A stretch of DNA of 64,000 nt from G963665925 sp963676345 (GCA_963676345.2 CAXXTS010000004.1:1-64000), one strand, 5' to 3'. Shown: positions 15,350-23,486, counted from the stretch's first letter. Numbers and translations: made by a program. The notes: generated by a model from the letters alone, not told the origin.

Positions 15350-15529
15350 CCCTATTTTGAACCGAGCGATCATCTTCCATATCTCCATTCCCCCTTCCAA
15401 AGTCGCAAAATATTTTCCAAGAGGAAATAGTCCGCTAATCTTTACGTCTATATATGAAGACACATTTTTGGGGGGTTGAACTTTCAGTCTCGCTTTAGGA
15501 AGCCTTCAAAAAACATTGGCATTTTTAGC

Positions 15530-15558
15530 TTGCTGTTCAAATTCTTTTGTGTTACTAT
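15530..15558 (+). promoter_or_regulatory. promoter of pyrBI
   Basis: TTGCTG (15530-15535) is followed after 17 bases by TACTAT (15553-15558). Transcription would begin about 20 bases before the PyrR hairpin of the pyrB leader. The -35 is weak. Confidence 0.5.
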
Positions 15559-15569
15559 GGACGAAACGA

Positions 15570-15632
15570 AATAAGCCCTTTAACTTGACCCGAGAGGTTA
15601 AGAAGGTTGTTGTATATGTGTAAAGGTCATAT
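15570..15632 (+). promoter_or_regulatory. PyrR-type leader of pyrBI
   Basis: TGACCCGAGAGGTT at 15586-15599 agrees with the PyrR consensus at 12 of 14 positions, including the CC-NGNGA-GG core. The flanks CCTTTAAC and GTTAAGAAGG extend the stem. The AAGAAGG at 15600-15606 can pair instead with CCTTCTT inside the downstream terminator, giving mutually exclusive structures. Confidence 0.8.
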
Positions 15633-15666
15633 GCCTTCTTTCTGTGCGCGGGAAGAAGGCTTTTTT
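15633..15666 (+). terminator. attenuator terminator upstream of pyrB
   Basis: GCCTTCTT (15633-15640) pairs with AAGAAGGC (15653-15660), followed by six T residues. It lies 46 bases before the pyrB start. Confidence 0.88.
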
Positions 15667-15711
15667 ATACCTTTAAATTGATTCAGTGAAGTCAAAAAGG
15701 AGGAAAATTGA

Positions 15712-16650
15712 ATGAAAACGATTCGTCATCTTATCGAACCGGAGGATCTCACAATTGACGAAATCAACGAACTTGTTGATTTAGGTCTAAAAATGTGGGA
15801 AAATCCATCAAACTATTCCAGTGTATGTCAAGGCCAAATTATGGCATCACTCTTCTTTGAGCCTAGTACACGTACTAAGTTCAGCTTTGATTCTGCAATG
15901 CTCAGACTGGGTGGACAACTCATCGGTTTTGCCGATGCCAATACGAGCTCCGCTAAAAAAGGCGAAAGTCTTGCAGATACAATTCGAGTGATGGGATACT
16001 ACTCAGACATTATCGTAATGCGCCATCCAAAGGAAGGTGCTCCAAAACTTGCATCTCACTATTCTGAAGTTCCAATTATTAACGGCGGAGACGGCGGTCA
16101 CCAGCATCCGACTCAAACCTTGACTGACTTAATTACAATTAAGCGTTACAAAGGTCAAATCGAAGGTCATACTGTGGCATTCTGCGGCGACTTAAAATAC
16201 GGCCGTACAGTCCACTCTCTGATTAGAACCTTGGCACGCTTTGGAACAAAGAAATTCATTCTTATATCTCCAGAAGAGCTTCAACTTCCAGAAGCACTGA
16301 AAAAACAGCTTAAGCGTCTTTATGATGTTGAAATTCAAGAGGTTAGCTCCGTTGAAGAAGTTATAGATCAAATTGACATTCTATACATGACACGTATCCA
16401 AAAGGAGCGTTTCTTTAACGAAGAGGATTATCTCAAGCTGAAAAACTCTTACATCTTTACACAAAGCAAGCTTAAAACCGCTAAGGATGACATGATCATT
16501 ATGCACCCACTGCCACGTGTAAATGAAATCGCATACGATGTTGATGAAGATCCGCGTGCTGTGTACTTCGAACAGTCCCGAATGGGTGTATTTGTAAGAA
16601 TGGCACTGATCACGAAACTACTGGAGGTGGGCCCATATGCTAGAGGTTAA
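15712..16650 (+). CDS. pyrB: aspartate transcarbamoylase catalytic chain
   Basis: Condenses carbamoyl phosphate with aspartate, the committed step of pyrimidine synthesis. The carbamoyl-phosphate loop FEPSTRTKFSF is near residue 50, and HPLPRVNEI follows near 265. A GGAGG site precedes the ATG. At 312 residues it is the size of catalytic chains that assemble with PyrI. Its end overlaps the pyrI start by 14 bases, so the two are translationally linked. Confidence 0.97.
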   Translation: MKTIRHLIEPEDLTIDEINELVDLGLKMWENPSNYSSVCQGQIMASLFFEPSTRTKFSFDSAMLRLGGQLIGFADANTSSAKKGESLADTIRVMGYYSDIIVMRHPKEGAPKLASHYSEVPIINGGDGGHQHPTQTLTDLITIKRYKGQIEGHTVAFCGDLKYGRTVHSLIRTLARFGTKKFILISPEELQLPEALKKQLKRLYDVEIQEVSSVEEVIDQIDILYMTRIQKERFFNEEDYLKLKNSYIFTQSKLKTAKDDMIIMHPLPRVNEIAYDVDEDPRAVYFEQSRMGVFVRMALITKLLEVGPYARG

Positions 16651-17068
16651 AGGTATAGAAAATGGTATTGTACTCGACCATATCACTGCAGGTAATGGAA
16701 TTAAGGTCTTTAACATGCTCTTTTCTGAGCAAACAGACTATCCGGTTGTTCTTGTAATGAATGTTGAAAGTGGTCTGCTTGGCCGTAAAGATATCATTAA
16801 AATCGAAAATCGATTCGATGTGGATTTAGATGCACTGGGGCTTATCGACGAAAAAATCACTGTAAATATCATTCGAAACGGTAAACTCGTTGAGAAAAAA
16901 ATGTTAAATATTCCAGAGTCTATTACCGGTCTATTTGATTGCGAAAACCCAAGATGCATTACAAACCATGACAGTCACTGTGAACCAACCTTTAACTTGG
17001 TATCACAAAATGGTGAGCTTGAATATGCTTGCGACTACTGTGAGGAAATCACAAAGTTCAAGCTTTAA
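16637..17068 (+). CDS. pyrI: aspartate transcarbamoylase regulatory chain
   Basis: Nucleotide-binding regulatory chain that gives allosteric control and binds the catalytic trimers through a zinc domain. The zinc ligands are visible as C-x4-C (CENPRC) and C-x2-C (CDYC) in the last third. Length is 143 residues. It begins inside pyrB after GGAGG. B. subtilis lacks this chain, so the enzyme here should be the allosteric type. Confidence 0.96.
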   Translation: MLEVKGIENGIVLDHITAGNGIKVFNMLFSEQTDYPVVLVMNVESGLLGRKDIIKIENRFDVDLDALGLIDEKITVNIIRNGKLVEKKMLNIPESITGLFDCENPRCITNHDSHCEPTFNLVSQNGELEYACDYCEEITKFKL

Positions 17069-17150
17069 TATAATCATTCAAATCTATTACTGTGCTTTTG
17101 TTAGCACATATTAATTAGCTAACCCTAATACTCATTATATATTTACCCTG

Positions 17151-17190
17151 AAGGGGGACTGACATCTTGTCAGTCCTTCTTCTCTTTTTT
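17151..17190 (+). terminator. intrinsic terminator of pyrBI
   Basis: GGACTGAC and GTCAGTCC form an 8-bp stem with loop ATCTT, followed by a T-rich tail ending in six T residues. The structured element at 17202 begins 12 bases after the tail. Confidence 0.85.
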
Positions 17191-17201
17191 GCGAAAAAGA
17201 C

Positions 17202-17327
17202 AAAGAACAGCAGGTTTAAATGATAAGAGCGTCTGATACATGTTCACATGCATCAGACGCTCTTATCATTTAAACCTATTAGTCGTGACTAACGACTTGG
17301 GCAATCGCAGATTGCACTGTGCTGTTC
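17202..17327 (+). repeat. terminator-linked three-hairpin element, copy A
   Basis: A 126-bp element bounded by AAAGAACAGC (17202-17211) and GCTGTTC (17321-17327). Its first arm is a perfect 26-bp stem, 17212-17237 with 17252-17277. The 14-base tip adds a 5-bp helix (CATGT/ACATG). The second arm is AGTCGT-GACTA-ACGACT (17281-17297) and the third GCAATC-GCA-GATTGC (17301-17315). The outer boxes can pair with each other. It has no coding potential. It follows the pyrBI terminator in the same orientation and runs into a 73-bp tandem array. Relatives are at 35507, 42055 and 58592. Family not recognised. Confidence 0.8.
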
Positions 17328-17766
17328 GTACAACCTTATGCTTCTTCACCATCAGTCACTACTAACGACTTGGGCAATCGCAGATTGCACTGTGCTGTTC
17401 GTACAACCTTATTCTTCTTCACCATCAGTCACTACTAACGACTTGGGCAATCGCAGATTGCACTGTGCTGTTCGTACAACCTTACTCTTCTTCACCATCA
17501 GTCACTACTAACGACTTGGGCAATCGCAGATTGCACTGTGCTGTTCGTACAACCTTATTCTTCTTCACCATCAGTCACTACTAACGACTTGGGCAATCGC
17601 GGATTGCACTGTGCTGTTCGTACAACCTTATTCTTCTTCACCATCAGTCACTACTAACGACTTGGGCAATCGCAGATTGCACTGTGCTGTTCGTACAACC
17701 TTATTCTTCTTCACCATCAGTCACTACTAACGACTTGGGTAATCGCGGATTGCACTGTGCTGTTCT
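17291..17766 (+). repeat. tandem repeat, seven units of 73 bp
   Basis: The core GACTTGGGCAATCGC (GGGTAATCGC in the last unit) begins at 17294, 17367, 17440, 17513, 17586, 17659 and 17732, exactly 73 bases apart. Units are almost identical. Differences seen are single bases such as A/G in GCAGATTGC against GCGGATTGC. Each carries the GCAATC/GATTGC hairpin and the GTGCTGTTC box of the adjacent element, plus a linker with TTCTTCACCATCAG. A degenerate eighth piece may extend to about 17800. No unique spacers occur, so it is not a CRISPR array. Confidence 0.92.
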
Positions 17767-17854
17767 AATGACATGAGTAGTCGCAGACCCTATCATGCTG
17801 TGTGAAAAAGGCCTATATTTCCCCAGCAATGGAGAATACATCTCTTTATGCATA

Positions 17855-17886
17855 TAAAAAAGGATAGGGTAAGCACCCTATCCTTT
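17855..17886 (-). terminator. intrinsic terminator of the NSS symporter gene
   Basis: On the minus strand a perfect 12-bp stem (AAAGGATAGGGT with ACCCTATCCTTT, loop GCTT) runs into a T stretch. It is 22 bases past the stop codon. Confidence 0.88.
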
Positions 17887-17907
17887 AAATTTAATATTTT
17901 ATGCTGA

Positions 17908-19281
17908 TTAACCAAAGAAACCAAGCATGTTCGCGATAACTGCAATGATTCCCACTGGAGCAACATACTTAGTCAGTACTAAGTATATTTTAGCCCAAGT
18001 CGTTTCATGCAGCGCACCACCGTTTGTGATCTCGTCCATAACGTCTTCTTTCTTCATCTTGAATCCTACGAATAGGGAAATGAAGAGACCGCCTATTGGA
18101 AGCATATGGTCTGATAGAAGAATCATCCAGTCCATGAAGTTCATTGATCCCTGGTTTAGGAATGGAATCTGAATATGGCTGAATGCACCGTTAGATAGAG
18201 ATTGAACAGAACCCAGTAGCGTAATGATTACTGCTGCTAGAACTGTTGCTTTCTTTCTATCCATGTTCAGGTCTTCTGCGAAGTATGCTACAACAACCTC
18301 TAGAATGGAGATAGAAGATGTAAGCGCCGCAACTGCAAGAAGTACAAAGAACAGGATTCCGAAGAAGTAACCGCCAGGCATTTGATTGAAAACGTTTGGC
18401 AGTGTGATAAATACAAGACCAGGACCAGCGCCAGGCTCGATGTTGAATGCAAATACTGCAGGGAAAATTGCTAGACCTGCAAGTAGTGCGATTGCTGTAT
18501 CAGCAATTGTTACCTGAAGTGCAGTTACACTAAGGTCTTCTTTTTTACCTATGTAGGAACCGTAAGTGATCATAGTACCCATACCTAATGAAAGTGAGAA
18601 GAATGCGTGACCTAGTGCAGACATAACACCTTCAGCAGATAGTTTGCCAAAATCAGGCTTGAATAGGAATGCGATACCTTCGCCAGCGCCCGGAAGCGTA
18701 ATAGCACGGATATCTAGTACCACGATGATGACAAGAAGCAGTGGCATCAGAATTTTTGCATATTTCTCGATACCGTCCTTAACACCACCAAGAAGAACTG
18801 CAGCAGTCAGAGCCATGAAGATCCACTGCCATCCAATTGGCGCCCATGAAGATGAAATCATACCACCAAACATACCGCCTAGTTCATCAGGTGATAGACC
18901 TGAGAAGCCATTCATAATTGCTTTGAATACGTAGTCCAGTGTCCAACCCGCAACAACGCCGTAGAACGAAAGGATAACGAATGCGGCAGCAAAGCCTAGC
19001 CAACCTGTTGCAAACCACGGTGTGTTCGGTGCCAGCTTATGGAATGAGCCAATAGCATTCTTTTGAGCACGGCGACCAATTGTGAATTCCGATAGCATTA
19101 CAGGAAGACCAATCAAAGCAATACAAACCAGATAAACAAGAATAAATGCAGCACCACCATATACCCCAGTGATGTATGGGAACTTCCAGATGTTACCTAG
19201 ACCGATAGCCGATCCGGCAGCAGCCGCGATGATCCCAAGTTTCGACGAAAAGCCGTCACGTTGAACATTGTTGTTCTCCAT
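17908..19281 (-). CDS. sodium-dependent transporter, NSS (SNF) family
   Basis: A membrane protein of 457 residues with about 11-12 hydrophobic segments. The family signature appears at the N-terminus in KLGIIAAAAGSAIGLGNIWK followed by FPY, the unwound first helix that binds sodium and substrate in LeuT relatives. It probably imports an amino acid or similar amine with Na+. The substrate cannot be told from sequence. It is a single gene with its own promoter and terminator. Confidence 0.92.
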   Translation of the reverse strand: MENNNVQRDGFSSKLGIIAAAAGSAIGLGNIWKFPYITGVYGGAAFILVYLVCIALIGLPVMLSEFTIGRRAQKNAIGSFHKLAPNTPWFATGWLGFAAAFVILSFYGVVAGWTLDYVFKAIMNGFSGLSPDELGGMFGGMISSSWAPIGWQWIFMALTAAVLLGGVKDGIEKYAKILMPLLLVIIVVLDIRAITLPGAGEGIAFLFKPDFGKLSAEGVMSALGHAFFSLSLGMGTMITYGSYIGKKEDLSVTALQVTIADTAIALLAGLAIFPAVFAFNIEPGAGPGLVFITLPNVFNQMPGGYFFGILFFVLLAVAALTSSISILEVVVAYFAEDLNMDRKKATVLAAVIITLLGSVQSLSNGAFSHIQIPFLNQGSMNFMDWMILLSDHMLPIGGLFISLFVGFKMKKEDVMDEITNGGALHETTWAKIYLVLTKYVAPVGIIAVIANMLGFFG

Positions 19282-19349
19282 GAAATTTCCCCCTTACACA
19301 ATGATTTCTATATCTAGATGGCCAATCCATCCAAATATCATTTTTTTAG

Positions 19350-19378
19350 TTGTTAATACACTTTTAGAGTATTAACAA
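19350..19378. repeat. perfect 10-bp inverted repeat in the symporter leader
   Basis: TTGTTAATAC (19350-19359) and GTATTAACAA (19369-19378) are separated by 9 bases. It lies between the promoter and the start codon of the symporter gene. It could be an operator or an mRNA hairpin; no T run follows on the minus strand. Confidence 0.6.
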
Positions 19379-19398
19379 TTTTGTAATAATCGTATTTG

Positions 19399-19427
19399 AT
19401 TCTAGCATACTGATGAAAGTATGACAA
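19399..19427 (-). promoter_or_regulatory. promoter of the NSS symporter gene
   Basis: On the minus strand TTGTCA (19422-19427) is followed after 17 bases by TAGAAT (19399-19404). It leaves an untranslated leader of about 110 bases. The rest of 19428-19646 shows no gene or recognised RNA. Confidence 0.7.
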
Positions 19428-19646
19428 TAGAATCCCCCAAATTTCACATAACTTTTCATTGTGATTTATTTCTCATATTATTCAGTTGTAGGCATTGCTA
19501 TGACTTATTCTTGTTGTTCAACATATTTTATAACCCTTACTAAAATTTTAGCACAAGCACTTTTCATTTTCAAGTTCAGGATATCATTATTCTGAATTGT
19601 TTGAAATTTAACGATCTAATTTATTTCATTTTCTTAATATTAGTGC

Positions 19647-19694
19647 ATAAAAAAGCTGGATATTTGCCACTCTTATAACAAATACCCAGCTTTT
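19647..19694 (-). terminator. intrinsic terminator of the FAD oxidoreductase gene
   Basis: AAAAGCTGG and CCAGCTTTT pair, extended by TATTTG/CAAATA across one mismatch, around a 12-base loop. On the minus strand it ends in six T residues, 20 bases past the stop. Confidence 0.82.
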
Positions 19695-19713
19695 ATTTAT
19701 ACAATCGATAATT

Positions 19714-21312
19714 TTAATTTGGCTTTTTATACTGATCAATGATTGTTTCAGCTACCTTGATACCATCTACAGCTGAGGACATGATGCCACCGGCATACCC
19801 CGCACCCTCTCCACATGGGTAGAGTCCTTTTATGCTAATGCTTTCAAAGTTCTTTTCATCCCTGTGCATGCGCAGTGGCGAAGAACTCCTTGATTCAATT
19901 GCCGTCAGGACTGCATCTTCACGTGCAAACCCTTTTAGTTTCCCATCCATTGCAAGAATGCCTTCTTTTAAAGCTTCTATCATAAACTCAGGAAAAATTT
20001 CTTTAAAATCTGCCCCAGTCACTGAAGGTTCATAACTCGGGCATACAGCACCAAGTGTTTGCATATGGGTTCTCTCACCATTAAGAAAATCCCCAACAAA
20101 CTGGACTGGCGCTGCGTAACCAGACCCACCCGCTTCAAAGGCGCGCCTTTCAAGTTCTCGCTGGAAGTACATTCCCGAAAGTGGCCCTTGATCTGGGTAA
20201 TCTTCTGGTGTTACCGACACGAGCAGTGCGCTGTTCGCATTGTGCGCATCACGTGCATATTCACTCATTCCGTTCACAACAAGGTGTCCGGCTTCAGATG
20301 CAGATGCGACAACATGCCCGCCTGGACACATGCAAAATGTATAGACGCCACGGCCCCCAGTGGTTTGGTGTGTTAGACGGTACTCAGCCGCACCTAGCCC
20401 TTCTGGTCTTTGTGGCTGTGAATACTGAACTTGATCTATCATCTGCTGAGGGTGCTCAATACGCACACCTACCGCAAATGGTTTAGCCTGCATATCCACA
20501 CCGATATCTAAAAGCATTTCAAATGTATCTCTTGAGCTGTGTCCCATAGCCATTATCACAACGTCAGTTGTAATGCGTTGCCCATTTGATAAAACCACCG
20601 CACTTACCCGACCGCAATCTGTCTCTACTTTTTCTACTTTCTTACTGAAATGAATTTCACCGCCGAGAGCCTTGATCCGCTCTCTTATATTTTTAACCGT
20701 AGGCTTAAGCTTATCGGTTCCAACATGCGGTTTGTTCTTATAAAGTATTTCTTCCGGTGCACCCGCTTTAACCAACTCGCTCAGTACTTTCCTGCAGCGT
20801 GGGTCTTTAATGCGCGTCGTCAGCTTACCATCTGAAAAAGTCCCTGCACCCCCTTCACCGAATTGCACGTTTGACTCTGTATTGAGCGCTCCTGTTTTCC
20901 AGAACAATTCTACGGATGCGGTGCGATCGTCTACAGCTTGTCCACGTTCAAAAACAATGGGCTTATATCCAGCTTCAGCAAGAATAAGCGCCGCGAAAAT
21001 GCCTGCGGGGCCAAACCCAACAATTACAGGATGATGCCCCAATTGTTTTTCTCCACCTTTCACTGGCTTATATGCCAAGTCGGGTGTCCGGGACAGTTGT
21101 TTATACTTTGAAAGAAGCTTATTTTCATTTTGCACTTTAAAATCTACCGTATACACCTTTTTAACCCTACCACGGCGTGCATCGATGGACTCTTTATATA
21201 TGACATAGTCTAATATGTCTTCTGTACTTAATCTAAGCTGTTTTGCGATTTTTTTTGGAATCACGCGGAGATCTTCTTTAACATCCAGCTTAATCTGAGA
21301 AATTCTAATCAT
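19714..21312 (-). CDS. uncharacterised FAD-dependent oxidoreductase (COG2509-like)
   Basis: A flavoprotein of 532 residues. The dinucleotide fold VIVGFGPAGIFAALILAEAG begins near residue 95, after an N-terminal domain typical of this family. Further blocks include VQFGEGGAGTFSDGKLTTR and, near the C-terminus, GLYPCGEGAGYAGGIMSSA. Members are common in Clostridia, but their substrate is not established. Its Shine-Dalgarno site (GAGGT) begins directly beside an IS256-family insertion, so the native promoter has been separated from the gene. Confidence 0.88.
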   Translation of the reverse strand: MIRISQIKLDVKEDLRVIPKKIAKQLRLSTEDILDYVIYKESIDARRGRVKKVYTVDFKVQNENKLLSKYKQLSRTPDLAYKPVKGGEKQLGHHPVIVGFGPAGIFAALILAEAGYKPIVFERGQAVDDRTASVELFWKTGALNTESNVQFGEGGAGTFSDGKLTTRIKDPRCRKVLSELVKAGAPEEILYKNKPHVGTDKLKPTVKNIRERIKALGGEIHFSKKVEKVETDCGRVSAVVLSNGQRITTDVVIMAMGHSSRDTFEMLLDIGVDMQAKPFAVGVRIEHPQQMIDQVQYSQPQRPEGLGAAEYRLTHQTTGGRGVYTFCMCPGGHVVASASEAGHLVVNGMSEYARDAHNANSALLVSVTPEDYPDQGPLSGMYFQRELERRAFEAGGSGYAAPVQFVGDFLNGERTHMQTLGAVCPSYEPSVTGADFKEIFPEFMIEALKEGILAMDGKLKGFAREDAVLTAIESRSSSPLRMHRDEKNFESISIKGLYPCGEGAGYAGGIMSSAVDGIKVAETIIDQYKKPN

Positions 21313-21329
21313 GTATTACCTCGTTTCAA

Positions 21330-22673
21330 GATAGTGTCAACTCTTGTGCGCAAAAACCACCAGAAATCCGATAAGGTTTATGCAGCTTTAAGTTTCTCCT
21401 CGTAGATCAAATCGATGACCTTCGAGTCTATATAGCACCTTCCAGTTGACCAGTCTTCGCTATATTCGATCAAGTAGGAAGTGACTAAACGTATGTATGA
21501 ATCAACCGATGGAAAAATGCCAACGACTTTGGTTCTTCGCCGAATTTCACGGTTTAAACGTTCAATCATGTTCGTTGAAGCGATTTTTCTAGAATCAATC
21601 TGTTCAAAATTGAAGAACTGAAGTGAATCTTCGAGACCTTCTTCTAGTGTCTTAATCGCTTCTGGATACTTACTTTCATATTCATCCATAAAGGTATAAG
21701 CATAACTTTTAGCACTATTGTAATCAGGTTGAAGCCAGATTTGCTTCAGCTTTGAACCGAAGTGATTTTTCTGTTTGGATGGTACATGTGCCATGATATT
21801 TCTCATGAAATGTACCTTGCAACGTTGCCAGGATGATCCCAGAAATGACTTTCGCGCTGCGCTAACAAGGCCCTTATGTGCATCTGAAACAACTAACCAG
21901 ACGTGTTCAACGCCTCGTGCCTTCAACTTATCAAACAGTGTTGTATAGCTCGCTTCAGATTCCTCATACATTGGCTCAACTGCAAGTATATCTCGTGTGC
22001 CATCAAGTTTAACGCCACAAACGACGTGAACAGCCATGTTTCTGACATGCCCATTATCTCGGATCTTTTCATAAAGAGCATCTACCCAAAGAACAGGATA
22101 TTCTGCATCGAGATTTCGATTTCGAAACGCTTCTACTTGTTCATTCAGCTCTTTTGTGATGTTACTTACATGGCCTTTCGAGATTGAATCGATCCCTAGA
22201 CTTTTAGCGAGTTTCTCGATTTTTCTTGTGGAAACTCCATTGACGAATGCTTCCTGAATGACGTTCATTAGAGCGGCTTCGGAACGTTTTCGTTCCGTCA
22301 CAAAGAATGGAATATAACCACCTTTACGTGGTTTTGGAACCATAAGATACATAGTCCCCATACGCGTATCAAAGCGTCTTGGTCGGTATCCGGCTCTGTA
22401 GCCATTTCTTGATCCTGAGCGTTCTGATTTATCAGCTCCAAGTTGATTTGAAAGTTCTGCTTCCATCAGCTGTTCGCACAGCCACTTGAGCATTTCAAGC
22501 ATTGGGTCTTGCGCAGTTAGAAACTTTAATAGCATTTTTTCAAAAGGTAGGGTAGAATTTTGGTAAGCCATCGGTTTATCATCTCCTTATTTGGGTTTTC
22601 TAGACAATTACCTTTTCGGAGTTTCCGATGGCTTTTCCTTTATTTATTTTTGCGCACTTTATTTTACGCTATC
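21330..22673 (-). mobile_element. IS256-family insertion sequence, complete
   Basis: A 1344-bp element. Terminal inverted repeats of 27 bp start with GATAG and end with GTGCGCAAAAA (21330-21356 and 22647-22673); the central part is imperfect. It is flanked by a perfect 8-bp target duplication CGTTTCAA (21322-21329 and 22674-22681). It encodes one transposase on the minus strand. Perfect duplications and an intact reading frame suggest a recent insertion. Confidence 0.95.
21378..22571 (-). CDS. IS256-family transposase
   Basis: A DDE-type transposase of 397 residues, full length for the family. Recognisable blocks are RSGSRNGYRAGYRPRRFDT, LWVDALYEKIRDNGHVRNMA (first Asp), WLVVSDAHKGL (second Asp), CKVHFMRNI, and the C-terminal STNMIERLNREIRRRTKVVG carrying the Glu. 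It is intact and so probably active. Confidence 0.95.
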   Translation of the reverse strand: MAYQNSTLPFEKMLLKFLTAQDPMLEMLKWLCEQLMEAELSNQLGADKSERSGSRNGYRAGYRPRRFDTRMGTMYLMVPKPRKGGYIPFFVTERKRSEAALMNVIQEAFVNGVSTRKIEKLAKSLGIDSISKGHVSNITKELNEQVEAFRNRNLDAEYPVLWVDALYEKIRDNGHVRNMAVHVVCGVKLDGTRDILAVEPMYEESEASYTTLFDKLKARGVEHVWLVVSDAHKGLVSAARKSFLGSSWQRCKVHFMRNIMAHVPSKQKNHFGSKLKQIWLQPDYNSAKSYAYTFMDEYESKYPEAIKTLEEGLEDSLQFFNFEQIDSRKIASTNMIERLNREIRRRTKVVGIFPSVDSYIRLVTSYLIEYSEDWSTGRCYIDSKVIDLIYEEKLKAA

Positions 22674-22719
22674 CGTTTCAACGCTTGGATCCTGCATAGT
22701 TAATCCACTATACAGCCAT

Positions 22720-22752
22720 TTAAAAAGGCTATGATGAAGATCATAGCCTCGG
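22720..22752 (-). terminator. intrinsic terminator of ndk
   Basis: AGGCTATGAT (22726-22735) pairs with ATCATAGCCT (22740-22749), perfect 10-bp stem, loop CTTC on the minus strand, followed by a T run. It lies about 65 bases past the ndk stop. Confidence 0.85.
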
Positions 22753-22815
22753 GTTTATTGGCACTAAAATATAATTGACTTTATAAGAATACACGAGCAT
22801 GCCTTCAAAAGCAAG

Positions 22816-23223
22816 CTAGGCTTTTGAAAACCAAATGTCTATTTCACGCTCGGCATCTTCAAGTGTTGCAGCGCCATGTACAACATTTTTTTGCACATTG
22901 GTTCCATATTTATAACGGAGTGTACACGGGCGTGCTTTAGCAGGATTGGTAGCGCCATTAATTTCTCGAACGATCTCTACGGCATTTTCGCCGGAAACAA
23001 TCATTACAACAACGGTGCCACTTGCCATAAATTCAAGCAACGGCTTGTAAAAATCACGTCCAATATGCTCTGCATAATGTTTTTCCAAGATTTCTTGACT
23101 CGGTACGATAGAATACATTTCTTCAATGCGAAGTCCATTCTCCTCATATGTAGAAACAATTTTACCGACGAGCTTGGATTTGACCGCATCGGGTTTTATG
23201 ATGACCAGTGATTGTTCCTTCAT
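22816..23223 (-). CDS. ndk: nucleoside diphosphate kinase
   Basis: Transfers the terminal phosphate from NTPs to NDPs. The phospho-accepting histidine is H116 in KNVVHGA, and the N-terminal LVIIKPDAV strand is typical. Length is 135 residues. The usual GTIRGD block reads CTLRYK, so one arginine is kept but neighbours differ. It is last in a three-gene leftward group with the 72-residue membrane protein and the GH18 gene. Confidence 0.93.
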   Translation of the reverse strand: MKEQSLVIIKPDAVKSKLVGKIVSTYEENGLRIEEMYSIVPSQEILEKHYAEHIGRDFYKPLLEFMASGTVVVMIVSGENAVEIVREINGATNPAKARPCTLRYKYGTNVQKNVVHGAATLEDAEREIDIWFSKA

Positions 23224-23267
23224 TTTTCATGCCCCCTTTTATTTATAGATACCAATCCCTGTCTTTT

Positions 23268-23486
23268 CTAATCCGCATTTTTATCTGATTCAGTTGTTTC
23301 CATCCATTCTTCTTTAATATCTACCATACCCAAATCCTTTGCGCGTTCAATAATCTCAGCATCCGACATGGGCTCTGGGCCATATGTGTCTACTGCAAAG
23401 TCAATCATGCCGTAAACCATAAAGGTCATGCCTACTATCATAAGCAGGCCAAAACGCACTATTTTTTTCATGTCTATCTGATTCAT
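23268..23486 (-). CDS. small single-span membrane protein of unknown function
   Basis: 72 residues. One hydrophobic helix lies at about residues 10-30 (FGLLMIVGMTFMVYGMIDFA), followed by an acidic cytoplasmic or outer tail with SDAEIIERAKDLGMVD. A GAGGTGG site five bases before the first ATG supports this start over the second methionine. It lies 22 bases after the GH18 gene and 44 before ndk, in the same orientation. I do not recognise it. Confidence 0.75.
   Translation of the reverse strand: MNQIDMKKIVRFGLLMIVGMTFMVYGMIDFAVDTYGPEPMSDAEIIERAKDLGMVDIKEEWMETTESDKNAD

Noticed and set aside
17202..17327. A true retron
   Set aside because: The hairpin order is suggestive, but no reverse transcriptase is in the window and several copies with different arms are scattered; kept only as an analogy.
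17291..17766. CRISPR array
   Set aside because: The 73-bp units are contiguous and include their linker; there are no unique spacers and no cas genes.
17202..17766. Integron attC sites or cassette array
   Set aside because: No GTTRRRY/RYYYAAC core pairs, no integrase and no cassette genes between units.
21335..21360. Hybrid promoter from the IS256 end driving the FAD oxidoreductase gene
   Set aside because: The outward TTGACA would place its -10 over the start codon, so a transcript from it would lack the ribosome site.
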